This document shows, piece by piece, positions 10,285-18,122 of a stretch of 64,000 nt of DNA. The stretch covers positions 1 through 64,000 of the forward strand of contig NZ_VSTH01000019.1 in NCBI RefSeq assembly GCF_008123965.1, given 5' to 3'. The stretch's first letter is position 1. Each line of letters begins with the position of its first letter. This DNA comes from Bradyrhizobium hipponense (GTDB taxonomy: Bacteria > Pseudomonadota > Alphaproteobacteria > Rhizobiales > Xanthobacteraceae). The notes under the pieces are model-generated. The model made no database searches and had not been told where the DNA came from. It saw nothing but the letters and a program-made list of their open reading frames with translations. The translations under genes were made by a program, and so were the position numbers.

Positions 10285-10676
10285 GTTAAAATCCCCAACC
10301 CTTGGTCTGTCCGGCAGGCGCGAGCGCACTGAAGTTCGTTTCGTCTGATGCCCTGACTATAGACGTTTCCCGCCGGAATGCTGTTGCCCGGCAGGCACAG
10401 TCGCTGGAAAACGCCTGCCGAAAGGGATTCGCGCCGCCGTCGCCAGAGTCGAGAAAACCAACATGATTTCAGCATGTTGCGTGGAGCGCTTGGTTTCAAT
10501 CTCCGGTAGCTTCTCGTCAGGAAGACGGCATTGTTCGAAATGGAGGCAATCCTGCCTCGGCTTTGGCGCCCGTGAGTCGTTGGCCGAATCGCTCGTTACG
10601 CGCGATCTGCCCGGAAGGACAGCCGGTCGATTGCCCGGCGTAAATCGTCAGGAAAAGGCGGCATCGCAGCCGCAAA
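10285..10676. other. Intergenic region upstream of the second Omp gene
   Basis: About 390 bases between the Omp start (minus) and the parE terminator. It contains one clean inverted repeat, CAACATG (10459-10465), seven bases, CATGTTG (10473-10479), which may be an operator or a leader hairpin for the Omp gene. No credible coding sequence is seen. Confidence 0.4.
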
Positions 10677-10707
10677 CGAAAAAGCCCCGGACTTGAGCCG
10701 GGGCTTT
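10676..10707 (-). terminator. Intrinsic terminator of parE
   Basis: Plus-strand arms AAAGCCCCGG (10681-10690) and CCGGGGCTTT (10698-10707), seven-base loop. On the minus strand the stem is followed by TTTTTTCG. It lies 18 bases past the parE stop. Confidence 0.88.
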
Positions 10708-10725
10708 TGAAGGATGATCGCAGCC

Positions 10726-12768
10726 TCAGACGTCGAGCAGCTCATCGCTCGCAAACTCGGCCTTGTCCGAAATGAACGCGAAGCGCGCTTCAGCCCTGGT
10801 GCCCATCAGGCGCTCCACCGAATCCGCCGTGGTGTCGCGGTCGTCGGCGAGCAGCACCACCTTCAGCATGGTCCGCTTGGCCGGATCCATGGTGGTCTCT
10901 TTGAGCTGCGCCGGCATCATCTCGCCGAGGCCTTTGAAGCGGTTCACCTCGACCTTGGCGTTGGCGTTGAACGCGCTCTTGATCAGCGCCTCCTTGTGCG
11001 CGTCGTCGCGGGCGTAGACCGATTTGGTTCCGCTGGTCAGCTTGTAGAGCGGCGGCACCGCCAGGAAGAGGTGGCCCTCGTCGATCAGCCGCGGCATCTG
11101 CCGGTAGAAGAAAGTGATGAGGAGCGAAGCGATGTGGGCGCCGTCGACGTCGGCGTCGGTCATGATGATGATGCGCTGATAGCGCAGATCCTCTTCGCGA
11201 TAGTGCGCGAGCGTGCCGCAGCCGATCGCCTGCACGAGATCCGAGAGCTGGGCGTTCGCCGTCAGCTTGTCCTTGCCGGCAGAGGCGACGTTGAGGATCT
11301 TGCCGCGCAGCGGCAACACGGCCTGGGTCTTGCGGTCGCGCGCCTGCTTGGCGCTGCCGCCTGCCGAGTCGCCCTCGACGATGAAGAGCTCGGAGCCTTC
11401 GGTGCCGGCATCGGTGCAGTCGGCGAGCTTGCCTGGCAGGCGCAGCTTCTTGCCGGCGGTCTTGCGCGCGGTCTCCTTTTCCTGGCGGCGACGCAGCCGC
11501 TCCTCGGCGCGGTCGATCACGAAGTCGAGCAGCCTGTTGGCCTGGTTCGGGTTGCCCGAGAGCCAGTGGTCGAACGGATCCTTGATTGCCTGTTCGACGA
11601 TGCGCTGGGCCTCGGCAGTGGCGAGACGATCCTTGGTCTGGCCCTGGAATTCCGGCTCGCGCACGAACACCGAGAGCATCACGGCCGCGCCAACCATCAC
11701 GTCCTCCGACGTGATGGACGCCGCGCGCTTGCCTTGGCCGGCGCGCTCGGCATGATCCTTCAGGCCGCGCAGCAGCGCGCTGCGCAGGCCCGATTCATGC
11801 GTGCCGCCGTCGGGCGTCGGCACCGTGTTGGTGTAGGACGAGAGAAAGCCATCGGCATCCGCGGTCCAGGCAACCGCCCATTCGCAGGCGCCGTGCGCGC
11901 CGTTGCGCCCCGACTTGCCGGAGAAGATGTCGGGGTGCACCAGCGTGTCAGCGTGGATCGCCGCGCCGAGATAATCCTTGAGGCCGCCGGGGAAGTGGAA
12001 CGTTGCCTCCGGCGGCACGTCGTCGATGCCCTTTAAGAGTTCGGGCGCGCAATTCCAGCGGATCTCGACGCCGCCAAACAGGTAGGCCTTGGACCGTGTC
12101 ATCTTGAACAGGCGCTGCGGCTTGAACGCGGCCTTGGCGCCGAAGATGTCGGTGTCCGGCTTGAAGCGCACGCGCGTGCCGCGGCGGTTGTTGATCTTGC
12201 CGAGATCCTCGAGCTTGCCCTTGGGATGGCCGCGCTCGAAATTCATGCGGTAGAGTTTCTGGCCGCGCGCGACCTCGACCTCGAGGCGCGAGGAGAGGGC
12301 GTTGACCACGGAGATGCCCACGCCGTGCAGGCCGCCCGAGGTCTCGTAGACCTTCGAATCGAACTTGCCGCCCGAATGCAGCGTGCACATGATGACTTCG
12401 AGCGCCGACTTCTTCGGAAATTTTGGATGCGGATCGACGGGGATGCCGCGGCCGTTGTCGGTGACAGTCAGAAAACCGTCGGCGCTTAAGTCGACCTCAA
12501 TGAAGGTCGCGTGCCCGGCGAGCGCCTCGTCCATCGAGTTGTCGATGACTTCCGCAAAGAGGTGATGCAACGCCTTTTCGTCGGTGCCGCCGATATACAT
12601 GCCAGGCCGGCGCCGGACCGGTTCCAAGCCCTCCAGCACCTCGATGTCGGCCGCGGTGTAGTCGGCTTCGGCGCCGCCAGCGCGCGTGGCCGCCTTGGGC
12701 GCGCGGGGTTTCGGCTCGTTGCCGCCGAACAGGTCGTCTTTTGCTTTGGTTTTCAACTGCTTGGACAT
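10726..12768 (-). CDS. parE: DNA topoisomerase IV subunit B
   Basis: ATPase subunit of topoisomerase IV, which decatenates daughter chromosomes with ParC. The GHKL ATPase motifs are complete: EVIDNSMDEA (73-82), DNGRGIP (104-110) and GGLHGVG (145-151). The TOPRIM domain starts with EGDSAGGSAKQ (465-475) and continues with the acidic TDADVDGAHI. The 680-aa length and the absence of the long GyrB insert favour ParE over GyrB. A basic, disordered N-terminal stretch of about 35 aa precedes the ATPase. parC is not in the window. Confidence 0.94.
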   Translation of the reverse strand: MSKQLKTKAKDDLFGGNEPKPRAPKAATRAGGAEADYTAADIEVLEGLEPVRRRPGMYIGGTDEKALHHLFAEVIDNSMDEALAGHATFIEVDLSADGFLTVTDNGRGIPVDPHPKFPKKSALEVIMCTLHSGGKFDSKVYETSGGLHGVGISVVNALSSRLEVEVARGQKLYRMNFERGHPKGKLEDLGKINNRRGTRVRFKPDTDIFGAKAAFKPQRLFKMTRSKAYLFGGVEIRWNCAPELLKGIDDVPPEATFHFPGGLKDYLGAAIHADTLVHPDIFSGKSGRNGAHGACEWAVAWTADADGFLSSYTNTVPTPDGGTHESGLRSALLRGLKDHAERAGQGKRAASITSEDVMVGAAVMLSVFVREPEFQGQTKDRLATAEAQRIVEQAIKDPFDHWLSGNPNQANRLLDFVIDRAEERLRRRQEKETARKTAGKKLRLPGKLADCTDAGTEGSELFIVEGDSAGGSAKQARDRKTQAVLPLRGKILNVASAGKDKLTANAQLSDLVQAIGCGTLAHYREEDLRYQRIIIMTDADVDGAHIASLLITFFYRQMPRLIDEGHLFLAVPPLYKLTSGTKSVYARDDAHKEALIKSAFNANAKVEVNRFKGLGEMMPAQLKETTMDPAKRTMLKVVLLADDRDTTADSVERLMGTRAEARFAFISDKAEFASDELLDV

Positions 12769-13040
12769 GTATCTTGATGCGTTTTGAGGGGCGCGCAGGC
12801 GCCGAATCGGCTGGCGTGACTATGCCACTTCTGGCTTGAAAAGGTCACCACAGGACGGCCCGGCTGGTGTGGGTGGAAGCCGATACCGGCAATTTTACGC
12901 CGCAGGCCCTCCAGTTCCCGGCAATTTGACGTCCAGGTCCAGGCTCACCCGGTCTTTGTGACTTGATGTCACACAAGTCCTTGGCTTACCAGTCATTTTG
13001 ATTATCTGGGTCCTGTCGGGGTTGGGAAGGCTATTCTGGA

Positions 13041-13571
13041 ATGGAGCAGTATGCGCACGCGCTGGCCGACTTCGTGCGCGCTCACCAGGCCTGGGCAGCT
13101 CCGATCGTGTTCGTGCTCGCCTTCGGGGAGTCGCTGGCCTTCATCTCGCTGCTGATCCCGGCCTGGGGTGCGCTGGTGGCGATTGGCGCCCTGATCGGAG
13201 CCAGCGGCATCAGCTTCTATCCGGTCTGGATTGCCGGCGGCATCGGCGCAGCGCTCGGTGACTGGGTCTCCTATTGGTTCGGTTACCGCTACAAGGAGAA
13301 TGTCGCGCAGATGTGGCCGCTGTCGCGCTATCCGGAACTTCTCCCCAAGGGCGAGGCCTTCGTGCGAAGCTGGGGTGTGCCCAGTATCTTTATCGGCCGC
13401 TTCTTCGGGCCCTTGCGCGCCTCGGTGCCGCTTGCCGCAGGCATCTTCGAGATGCCCTATTGGAGTTTTCAAGCGGCGAATTTCGTCTCGGCCCTGGTCT
13501 GGTCGGCCGCGCTCTTGCTGTTCGGCGACGTGATCGCCAAGGTCATGGAATGGATCTGGCGCATGGTGTGA
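13041..13571 (+). CDS. DedA/SNARE-associated family membrane protein
   Basis: A 176-aa inner-membrane protein of the DedA superfamily, now linked to flipping of undecaprenyl phosphate or phospholipids. It shows the family pattern: a hydrophobic N-terminal half with FGESLAFISLLIPAWG, then GDWVSYWFGY, the amphipathic loop, and FIGRFFGPLRASVPLAAGIFEMPYW with the conserved Arg and Gly-Pro-x-Arg. It is shorter than E. coli DedA (219 aa) but has both re-entrant-like motifs. It is monocistronic as far as can be seen. Confidence 0.87.
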   Translation: MEQYAHALADFVRAHQAWAAPIVFVLAFGESLAFISLLIPAWGALVAIGALIGASGISFYPVWIAGGIGAALGDWVSYWFGYRYKENVAQMWPLSRYPELLPKGEAFVRSWGVPSIFIGRFFGPLRASVPLAAGIFEMPYWSFQAANFVSALVWSAALLLFGDVIAKVMEWIWRMV

Positions 13572-13798
13572 GGCCTGAACCTTGACGGGAACCGCGCTTG
13601 GCCTTATAGCCGCGCGTCATGATCAACGCCGCGACCATCCTGTTCGCCCGTCGCCGCCGCCGCAGCTTAGCGGTTTGGGCGGTCGATCGCGTTTGAGATC
13701 ATCGTCTTTGCCGCTGGATCTGATCCGCGGCATTCTCTCTCTCCTGTCAGCGCGATCTGATCCGGCGGCCCCCCAGGGAGGCCCAGCAGGAGACCACG

Positions 13799-14467
13799 AT
13801 GTACACACCACCTTTTTTCAAGCAGGACCGCGCCGCGAGCCTGAAATTCGCCAATGAGCGCGGGTTCGGCACCATGTGCGCCTTCGACGGCCACAAGCCG
13901 GTCGCCTCGCTGTTGCCGTTCTACCTGACCTATGCCGCCGACGGCACGCCGCAGGCCGCCTTTCATCTCGCCCGTCACAATCCGCTGCTAAAGCTTGCGG
14001 ACGGCGCGACCGCCTGGCTGCTCGCGGTCAACGGCCCGGATGCCTATGTATCGCCGGACTGGTACGTCTCGCCGGATCAGGTGCCGACCTGGCTCTACCA
14101 GTCGGTTCACCTGGGCGGACCGGTGCGGCCTCTGTCGGACGAGGAGCTTTCGGTGCAGGTCGAGGTGCTCAGCGACAAGTTCGAGACCTGGCTGCTGCCC
14201 AAGAAGCCGTGGACGTCGGCAAAGATGACGGCGGGCCGGCTCGAGGCGATGAAGAAGGCGATCGTGGGTCTGGTCATGACGGTTGAAGAGGTCGAAGGCA
14301 GCTTCAAGCTCAACCAGCATAAATCCGATGCCGACTATACGGCGATCGCCAATGCGCTCGGTGCGCAAGCCCATGCCGACGCCAGGGAGATCGCGCAACT
14401 GATGCAGGACGTGAGGCCGGAAGCCTTCGCGGACGAAAGCAACAAGCTCGAAAGGAGCGTGCCATGA
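13799..14467 (+). CDS. PaiB-type FMN-binding negative transcriptional regulator
   Basis: A 222-aa protein of the PaiB family (split-barrel, FMN-binding-like fold). [11 protein letters not shown] at the N-terminus, [20 protein letters not shown] and AYVSPDWY are family hallmarks, and the C-terminal part contains the usual [11 protein letters not shown] block. Bacillus PaiB is a repressor of sporulation and protease genes; in proteobacteria the role is unproven and an oxidoreductase-like function is equally possible. Its stop overlaps the argC start (ATGA at 14464-14467), so the two are translationally coupled. Confidence 0.85.
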   Translation: MYTPPFFKQDRAASLKFANERGFGTMCAFDGHKPVASLLPFYLTYAADGTPQAAFHLARHNPLLKLADGATAWLLAVNGPDAYVSPDWYVSPDQVPTWLYQSVHLGGPVRPLSDEELSVQVEVLSDKFETWLLPKKPWTSAKMTAGRLEAMKKAIVGLVMTVEEVEGSFKLNQHKSDADYTAIANALGAQAHADAREIAQLMQDVRPEAFADESNKLERSVP

Positions 14468-15447
14468 GCATCGCTGATACCAAGCAAGCACCGACCAGCG
14501 GCGCTAAAACGAAGCCCGCTACCGTCTTCGTCGACGGCGGCTCCGGCACCACCGGGCTCGGCATCAACGAGCGGCTCAAGCTCCAGGGTGACGTCGCGGT
14601 GAAGACGATTGCCGACGACAAGCGCAAGGACCCCGCGGCCAAGAAGGCGCTGATGGAGGAGGTGGATCTCGTCATCCTCTGCCTCCCGGATGACGCTGCC
14701 AAGGAAACGGTCGCGCTCATCGACAGCATGGGGCCGTCGGGCCCGAAGGTGCTGGACGCCTCGACCGCGTACCGGATCGCGCCGGATTGGGCCTACGGCT
14801 TTCCGGAGTTGACGCCGGACCAGGCCGGCAAGATCAAGGCCGCGAAAAAGGTCTCCAATCCCGGCTGCTATCCGACCGGCGCGATCGCGCTGCTGCGGCC
14901 GATCGTCGATGCCGGCCTGCTGCCGCAGGACTATCCCGTCACCGTCAATGCGGTGAGCGGCTATTCCGGCGGCGGCAAGTCGATGATCGCGAGCTTTGAA
15001 GACGGCAGCGCGCCGTCCTTCGAGCTCTACGGCCTCGGCTTCGAGCACAAGCATCTGCCGGAGATGCAGCTCTATTCCAACCTGACGCGGCGGCCGATCT
15101 TCATTCCCTCCGTCGGCAACTACCGGCAGGGCATGCTGGTCTCTGTGCCGCTCCAGCTCGACACGCTGCCCGGCAAGCCCAGCGGCGCTGATCTGCAGGC
15201 CGCACTGGCCAAGCGCTATGCCGGCTCAAGATACGTTTCGGTGATGCCGCTTCAAAACGAAGCGATCAAGGGCGGCAAGCTCGAGCCGGAGGCGCTGAAC
15301 GAGACCAATCAGCTCGAGCTCTACGTCTTCGCCAGCGACAAATATCACCAGGCGGTGCTGGTCGCCCGGCTCGACAATCTCGGCAAGGGTGCTTCCGGTG
15401 CGGCCGTCCAGAACATGAAGCTGATGCTGGGATTGCCGGAGGAGTAG
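14464..15447 (+). CDS. argC: N-acetyl-gamma-glutamyl-phosphate reductase (type 2)
   Basis: Third step of arginine biosynthesis: NADPH-dependent reduction of N-acetylglutamyl phosphate to the semialdehyde. The 327-aa length fits the short type 2 ArgC. Cys135 in [10 protein letters not shown] is the catalytic nucleophile. [11 protein letters not shown] near residue 23 is the NADPH-binding loop, and HKHLPEMQ carries the conserved His of the active site. The start overlaps the upstream paiB-like gene by four bases, an arrangement that couples a regulator-like protein to an arginine gene. Palindromic repeats follow the stop. Confidence 0.92.
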   Translation: MSIADTKQAPTSGAKTKPATVFVDGGSGTTGLGINERLKLQGDVAVKTIADDKRKDPAAKKALMEEVDLVILCLPDDAAKETVALIDSMGPSGPKVLDASTAYRIAPDWAYGFPELTPDQAGKIKAAKKVSNPGCYPTGAIALLRPIVDAGLLPQDYPVTVNAVSGYSGGGKSMIASFEDGSAPSFELYGLGFEHKHLPEMQLYSNLTRRPIFIPSVGNYRQGMLVSVPLQLDTLPGKPSGADLQAALAKRYAGSRYVSVMPLQNEAIKGGKLEPEALNETNQLELYVFASDKYHQAVLVARLDNLGKGASGAAVQNMKLMLGLPEE

Positions 15448-15453
15448 AACTCT

Positions 15454-15508
15454 GTGCCCCGGACGCAGCGCAGCGCGTCTTCAGCGGTGCGCTGCAGAGC
15501 CGGGGCAC
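15454..15508. repeat. GTGCCCCGG palindromic element
   Basis: GTGCCCCGG (15454-15462) and CCGGGGCAC (15500-15508) bracket a core with GCAGCGCAGCGC and GCGCTGCAGAG. A related, less perfect copy is at 17525-17580. It follows argC and may act as its transcription end. Confidence 0.65.
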
Positions 15509-15539
15509 GAGAGCGAACCACGTCGAACATCGCCAATTG

Positions 15540-15640
15540 GAGCATGATCCGGAAAAATGCGAAGCGGTCTTCCGAAAAGATCTTACTCAAACGACACCTA
15601 AAGCGCGATCACGATTCATCCCCATCTCGTCGCGCTTTAG
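15540..15640. repeat. GAGCATGATCCGGAAAA dispersed repeat
   Basis: The segment begins GAGCATGATCCGGAAAAATG, continues with GAAGCGGTCTTCCGAAAAGATC, then CTAAAGCGCGATCACGATTC and ends GTCGCGCTTTAG. TAAAGCGCGA and TCGCGCTTTA form the inverted arms of the second half. I recognise this as a repeat present in large numbers in Bradyrhizobium and related genomes. It sits between argC and the carbamoyltransferase-like gene and touches the 3' end of the latter. Confidence 0.75.
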
Positions 15641-16503
15641 GCGACGATCCATTCCAGCAGCGCATTCTGCGCGTGGAGAAGGTAAGCCTTCGCGACCGTG
15701 CTTTGGCAGGCAGGGTGGCTCATTGCATCGGCCGTGACTTCCTGACCCCGGGTCACCGGCGGGCAGGGGAGGAAAATTGCGTCAGGGCGGCATTTGTCGA
15801 GGAGCGACACCGATATCCGGTATGTCGCGAGTTGATCGTCGTGCGCACCGTCGGGCCAGCAGTCTGTGATGATCACGTCGGCATCGAACAACGCGTCCAG
15901 ATCGGCGCTGGCGGTGAACCTCGGACTTGCGATGTCCTCGACATGCCAATCCGCCGGATAGACTTGCGTCACATGGATCGGCAGCGAAATGGAGGCTTCG
16001 ACCCAGGATCGCAAGATATTGGCGTCCGGAGCAACGCCGACGACCTTCAGGCCCTCGAGCGTTCCGCGCCTGCTTCCGAGATAAGCGAGATCGCCGAGCG
16101 TTTCGCAGGGATGATTTGATCGCGTCCTGGCGTTGACGACGGGCGCTCTGGCGCTCGATGCGAGCCCGCGCAAGGTCGATAATTCCTGGGTGCGCACCAC
16201 CAGGATGTCGAACCAGTTGTCGAGATATCCTGCCAGATCCGCCGTCGTTTCATGGACGTTGAACCTGATCGGCAGTTGTACGCTGATGCCGCCCATCGCC
16301 TGGACGCCAAGATCAAAGACGGACGTATTCCTCCATCCACCGTCATCAACGACGATGCCGACGCGCTTGCCGGCCAGGCTCTGGGGCATGTCACGATCGT
16401 TCCATGCCCCTGCCAGGACCTGCGCACGGCCGACGATCGACAGGATGGTGTCCGATTGCAGGTCGTGGAATTCGAGAAAATCCCTGTCGGACTCGCTACG
16501 CAT
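15637..16503 (-). CDS. Divergent aspartate/ornithine carbamoyltransferase-like protein
   Basis: A 288-aa protein that follows the transcarbamylase fold but with altered active-site motifs. HPCETLGDL (131-139) matches the HPxQxLxD carbamoyl-phosphate motif, DVIITDCWPD matches the DVVYTDxW segment, and the late FLPCPPVTRGQEVT matches HCLPAHRGEEVT. However, the STRTR phosphate loop is replaced by GGWRNTS (about 55-61), and HCLP has lost its histidine. It may use another carbamoyl acceptor or be inactive. The ATG at 16503 was chosen because a longer frame would run into the 3' end of the upstream Omp gene. Confidence 0.65.
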   Translation of the reverse strand: MRSESDRDFLEFHDLQSDTILSIVGRAQVLAGAWNDRDMPQSLAGKRVGIVVDDGGWRNTSVFDLGVQAMGGISVQLPIRFNVHETTADLAGYLDNWFDILVVRTQELSTLRGLASSARAPVVNARTRSNHPCETLGDLAYLGSRRGTLEGLKVVGVAPDANILRSWVEASISLPIHVTQVYPADWHVEDIASPRFTASADLDALFDADVIITDCWPDGAHDDQLATYRISVSLLDKCRPDAIFLPCPPVTRGQEVTADAMSHPACQSTVAKAYLLHAQNALLEWIVA

Positions 16504-16600
16504 CCAGGTCCCGGTGTTTGATCGGCAAGCGTGCCCGGACGAAACGCTGCCGCGGGCGTCCCGAAGGACGCCGGCGGCCGTTGGGGATTTGCCGCGTCGC

Positions 16601-17368
16601 TCAGTATTTGGCGACGACCGGGCCGCCAAACCTGTAGTTGATGCGGGCCGTGATCAGATCGACGTCCTGACCGATGCGGTCGGTGCGCGAGAACGTGCCG
16701 ACAGGCGCCAGCGCGCCGTTGGACGTGAGGGTGACATCGCGGTTCCCCATGAACAGATGGTCGTATTCGAGGCCGACCGACCAGTTCGGGGCAAAACCGT
16801 ATTCGAAGCCGACACCGACCGTGCCGCCCCATCGGGTCTCGTCGGCACCATCGAACTCAGCCCCGGCCAGACCGCCCGTACCGATGCCGCGGTAACGATC
16901 GCGGGTGACGGCGCCGCCGCCCTTCACGTAAAGCAGCGCATTGTTCCAGGCGTAGCCGACCTGGCCGGTGAAGAGGCCGAAGGCATCGACGCGGGTGCGG
17001 TTCGCGACCCCCAACACGGTGCTGGCATTCTGGCCGGAGAGATCGGCCCAGTCGCCCTGGGCCTCGAGGCCGAACACGAAGGCGCTCGTCTGCCAGCGAT
17101 AACCGATCTGGCCGCCGGCGACGGCGCCCGTCGCGTCGTGGCAGCCTTCGGCAACGCCGGGGGCGAACCCGACGGTCTGGTCCCAGCACTTGCGCGATGA
17201 ACCGTAGCCGCCGTTGGCGCCAATGTAGAAGCCGCTCCAATCATAGAGGGCGGCGATCATCGGCGGTGCCTTGGTATATGGGCGGGCGGCCAGATCGGCT
17301 GCGTTGGCCTGGGTCGCGACGGTTGCGAACGAGATCGCGCCGAGCGCGGAAGCAATCTTCCAATTCAT
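16601..17368 (-). CDS. Omp25/Omp31-family outer-membrane beta-barrel protein (copy 3)
   Basis: A 255-aa barrel protein with signal peptide ending QANA|ADLAARPYTKAP and the family segment LYDWSGFYIGANGGYG. It ends in FGGPVVAKY, nearly the same C-terminus as copy 2. It carries a possible disulfide pair in the first long loop (Cys near residues 61 and 77), which copies 1 and 2 lack. The stop lies about 97 bases before the carbamoyltransferase-like gene on the same strand; no obvious terminator separates them. Confidence 0.9.
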   Translation of the reverse strand: MNWKIASALGAISFATVATQANAADLAARPYTKAPPMIAALYDWSGFYIGANGGYGSSRKCWDQTVGFAPGVAEGCHDATGAVAGGQIGYRWQTSAFVFGLEAQGDWADLSGQNASTVLGVANRTRVDAFGLFTGQVGYAWNNALLYVKGGGAVTRDRYRGIGTGGLAGAEFDGADETRWGGTVGVGFEYGFAPNWSVGLEYDHLFMGNRDVTLTSNGALAPVGTFSRTDRIGQDVDLITARINYRFGGPVVAKY

Positions 17369-17524
17369 GTCTGCACCGAATCAATCAATTGCGATGCCCA
17401 AAATATACCTGTGGATGGGTGACAATTTGTAGATGCAAGCGGCCGCAATGGTGGTTTTTTCGGCACTGTTATCTTCCGGCAACACCGCCGGCATCCGCAG
17501 CCGCAACGAAAAGGGCGGTCTTCC

Positions 17525-17580
17525 GTGCCCCGGGCGCAGCGCAGCACTTGTGAGCGATGCGCTCGAGAGCCGGAGCCCAT
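17525..17580. repeat. Second GTGCCCCGG-type palindromic element
   Basis: GTGCCCCGGGCGCAGCGCAG opens the element and GCGCTCGAGAGCCGGAGCCC closes it, resembling the one at 15454-15508. It lies between the divergent upstream end of the third Omp gene and the MAPEG gene. The remaining bases of this 288-base gap hold nothing else I can identify. Confidence 0.55.
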
Positions 17581-17657
17581 GCCTCCGGCATCTGTAGCCT
17601 CGGATCCCGGCTCAGCGGCGCATCACGATCGGGCTGCGTCTTGTCAGGGACACGGGA

Positions 17658-18056
17658 TCAAACCAGCTTGAAAATCGCTAGCGCCAGCACGGCTTGCGCC
17701 AGGAAGCCGACGGTGAAGGCCAGGGTGCGGAAAACCGGGATCCCCAGCGTATAGACGATCAGATGCGCGAGGCGTGACCAGAAGTAGACCGCGCAGGCGA
17801 GCACAGTCCATTTCGAAGAGTAGTCGATCGCATTCAAGATCAGCACCAGCGGCGCGAACAGCACGAGGTTCTCGACCGCGTTGTCATGCGCGAACATCAG
17901 GCGATTCGCCCAGTCCGATTGCGGCTTGTCGCCGCGCGAGGGATTGGCCAGCGCGCCACTGAGACCTCGGACCTGGCAGCGGTTGATGGTGTAGGGAATC
18001 CAGAGGATTCCGGTCAGGATCACCGTCAAGGTCAGCCAGAACAATTCACGCGTCAT
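17658..18056 (-). CDS. MAPEG-family membrane protein
   Basis: A 132-aa protein with four predicted membrane helices of the MAPEG superfamily (membrane-associated proteins in eicosanoid and glutathione metabolism). The conserved RLMFAHDNAVENLVLFAPLVL segment includes the Asn-x-x-Glu-Asn pattern used by family members for glutathione contacts, and YFWSRLAHLIVYTLGIPVFRT carries the conserved Arg-x-x-His/Tyr motif. Bacterial members are of mostly unknown function. It is followed on the same strand by nothing; upstream lies phaC's 3' end, 66 bases away. Confidence 0.82.
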   Translation of the reverse strand: MTRELFWLTLTVILTGILWIPYTINRCQVRGLSGALANPSRGDKPQSDWANRLMFAHDNAVENLVLFAPLVLILNAIDYSSKWTVLACAVYFWSRLAHLIVYTLGIPVFRTLAFTVGFLAQAVLALAIFKLV

Positions 18057-18122
18057 AACCCGGTCCCCTCGTTTAATCGCCGTCGCAAGAGTGGAGCTTA
18101 TACGAAGCTGCGGAAGATTCCG

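Noticed and set aside
10714..12036. Frame of 440 codons antisense to parE
   Set aside because: Shadow of the strongly conserved parE coding strand.
12957..12973. TGTGAC-N5-GTCACA palindrome upstream of the dedA gene
   Set aside because: Looks like a CRP-type site at first sight, but the half-sites TGTGA and TCACA are seven bases apart instead of six; no other support for a regulator site.
13620..13697. 25-codon frame between the dedA and paiB-like genes
   Set aside because: No Shine-Dalgarno, Arg run in the middle and no following terminator; not credible as a leader peptide.
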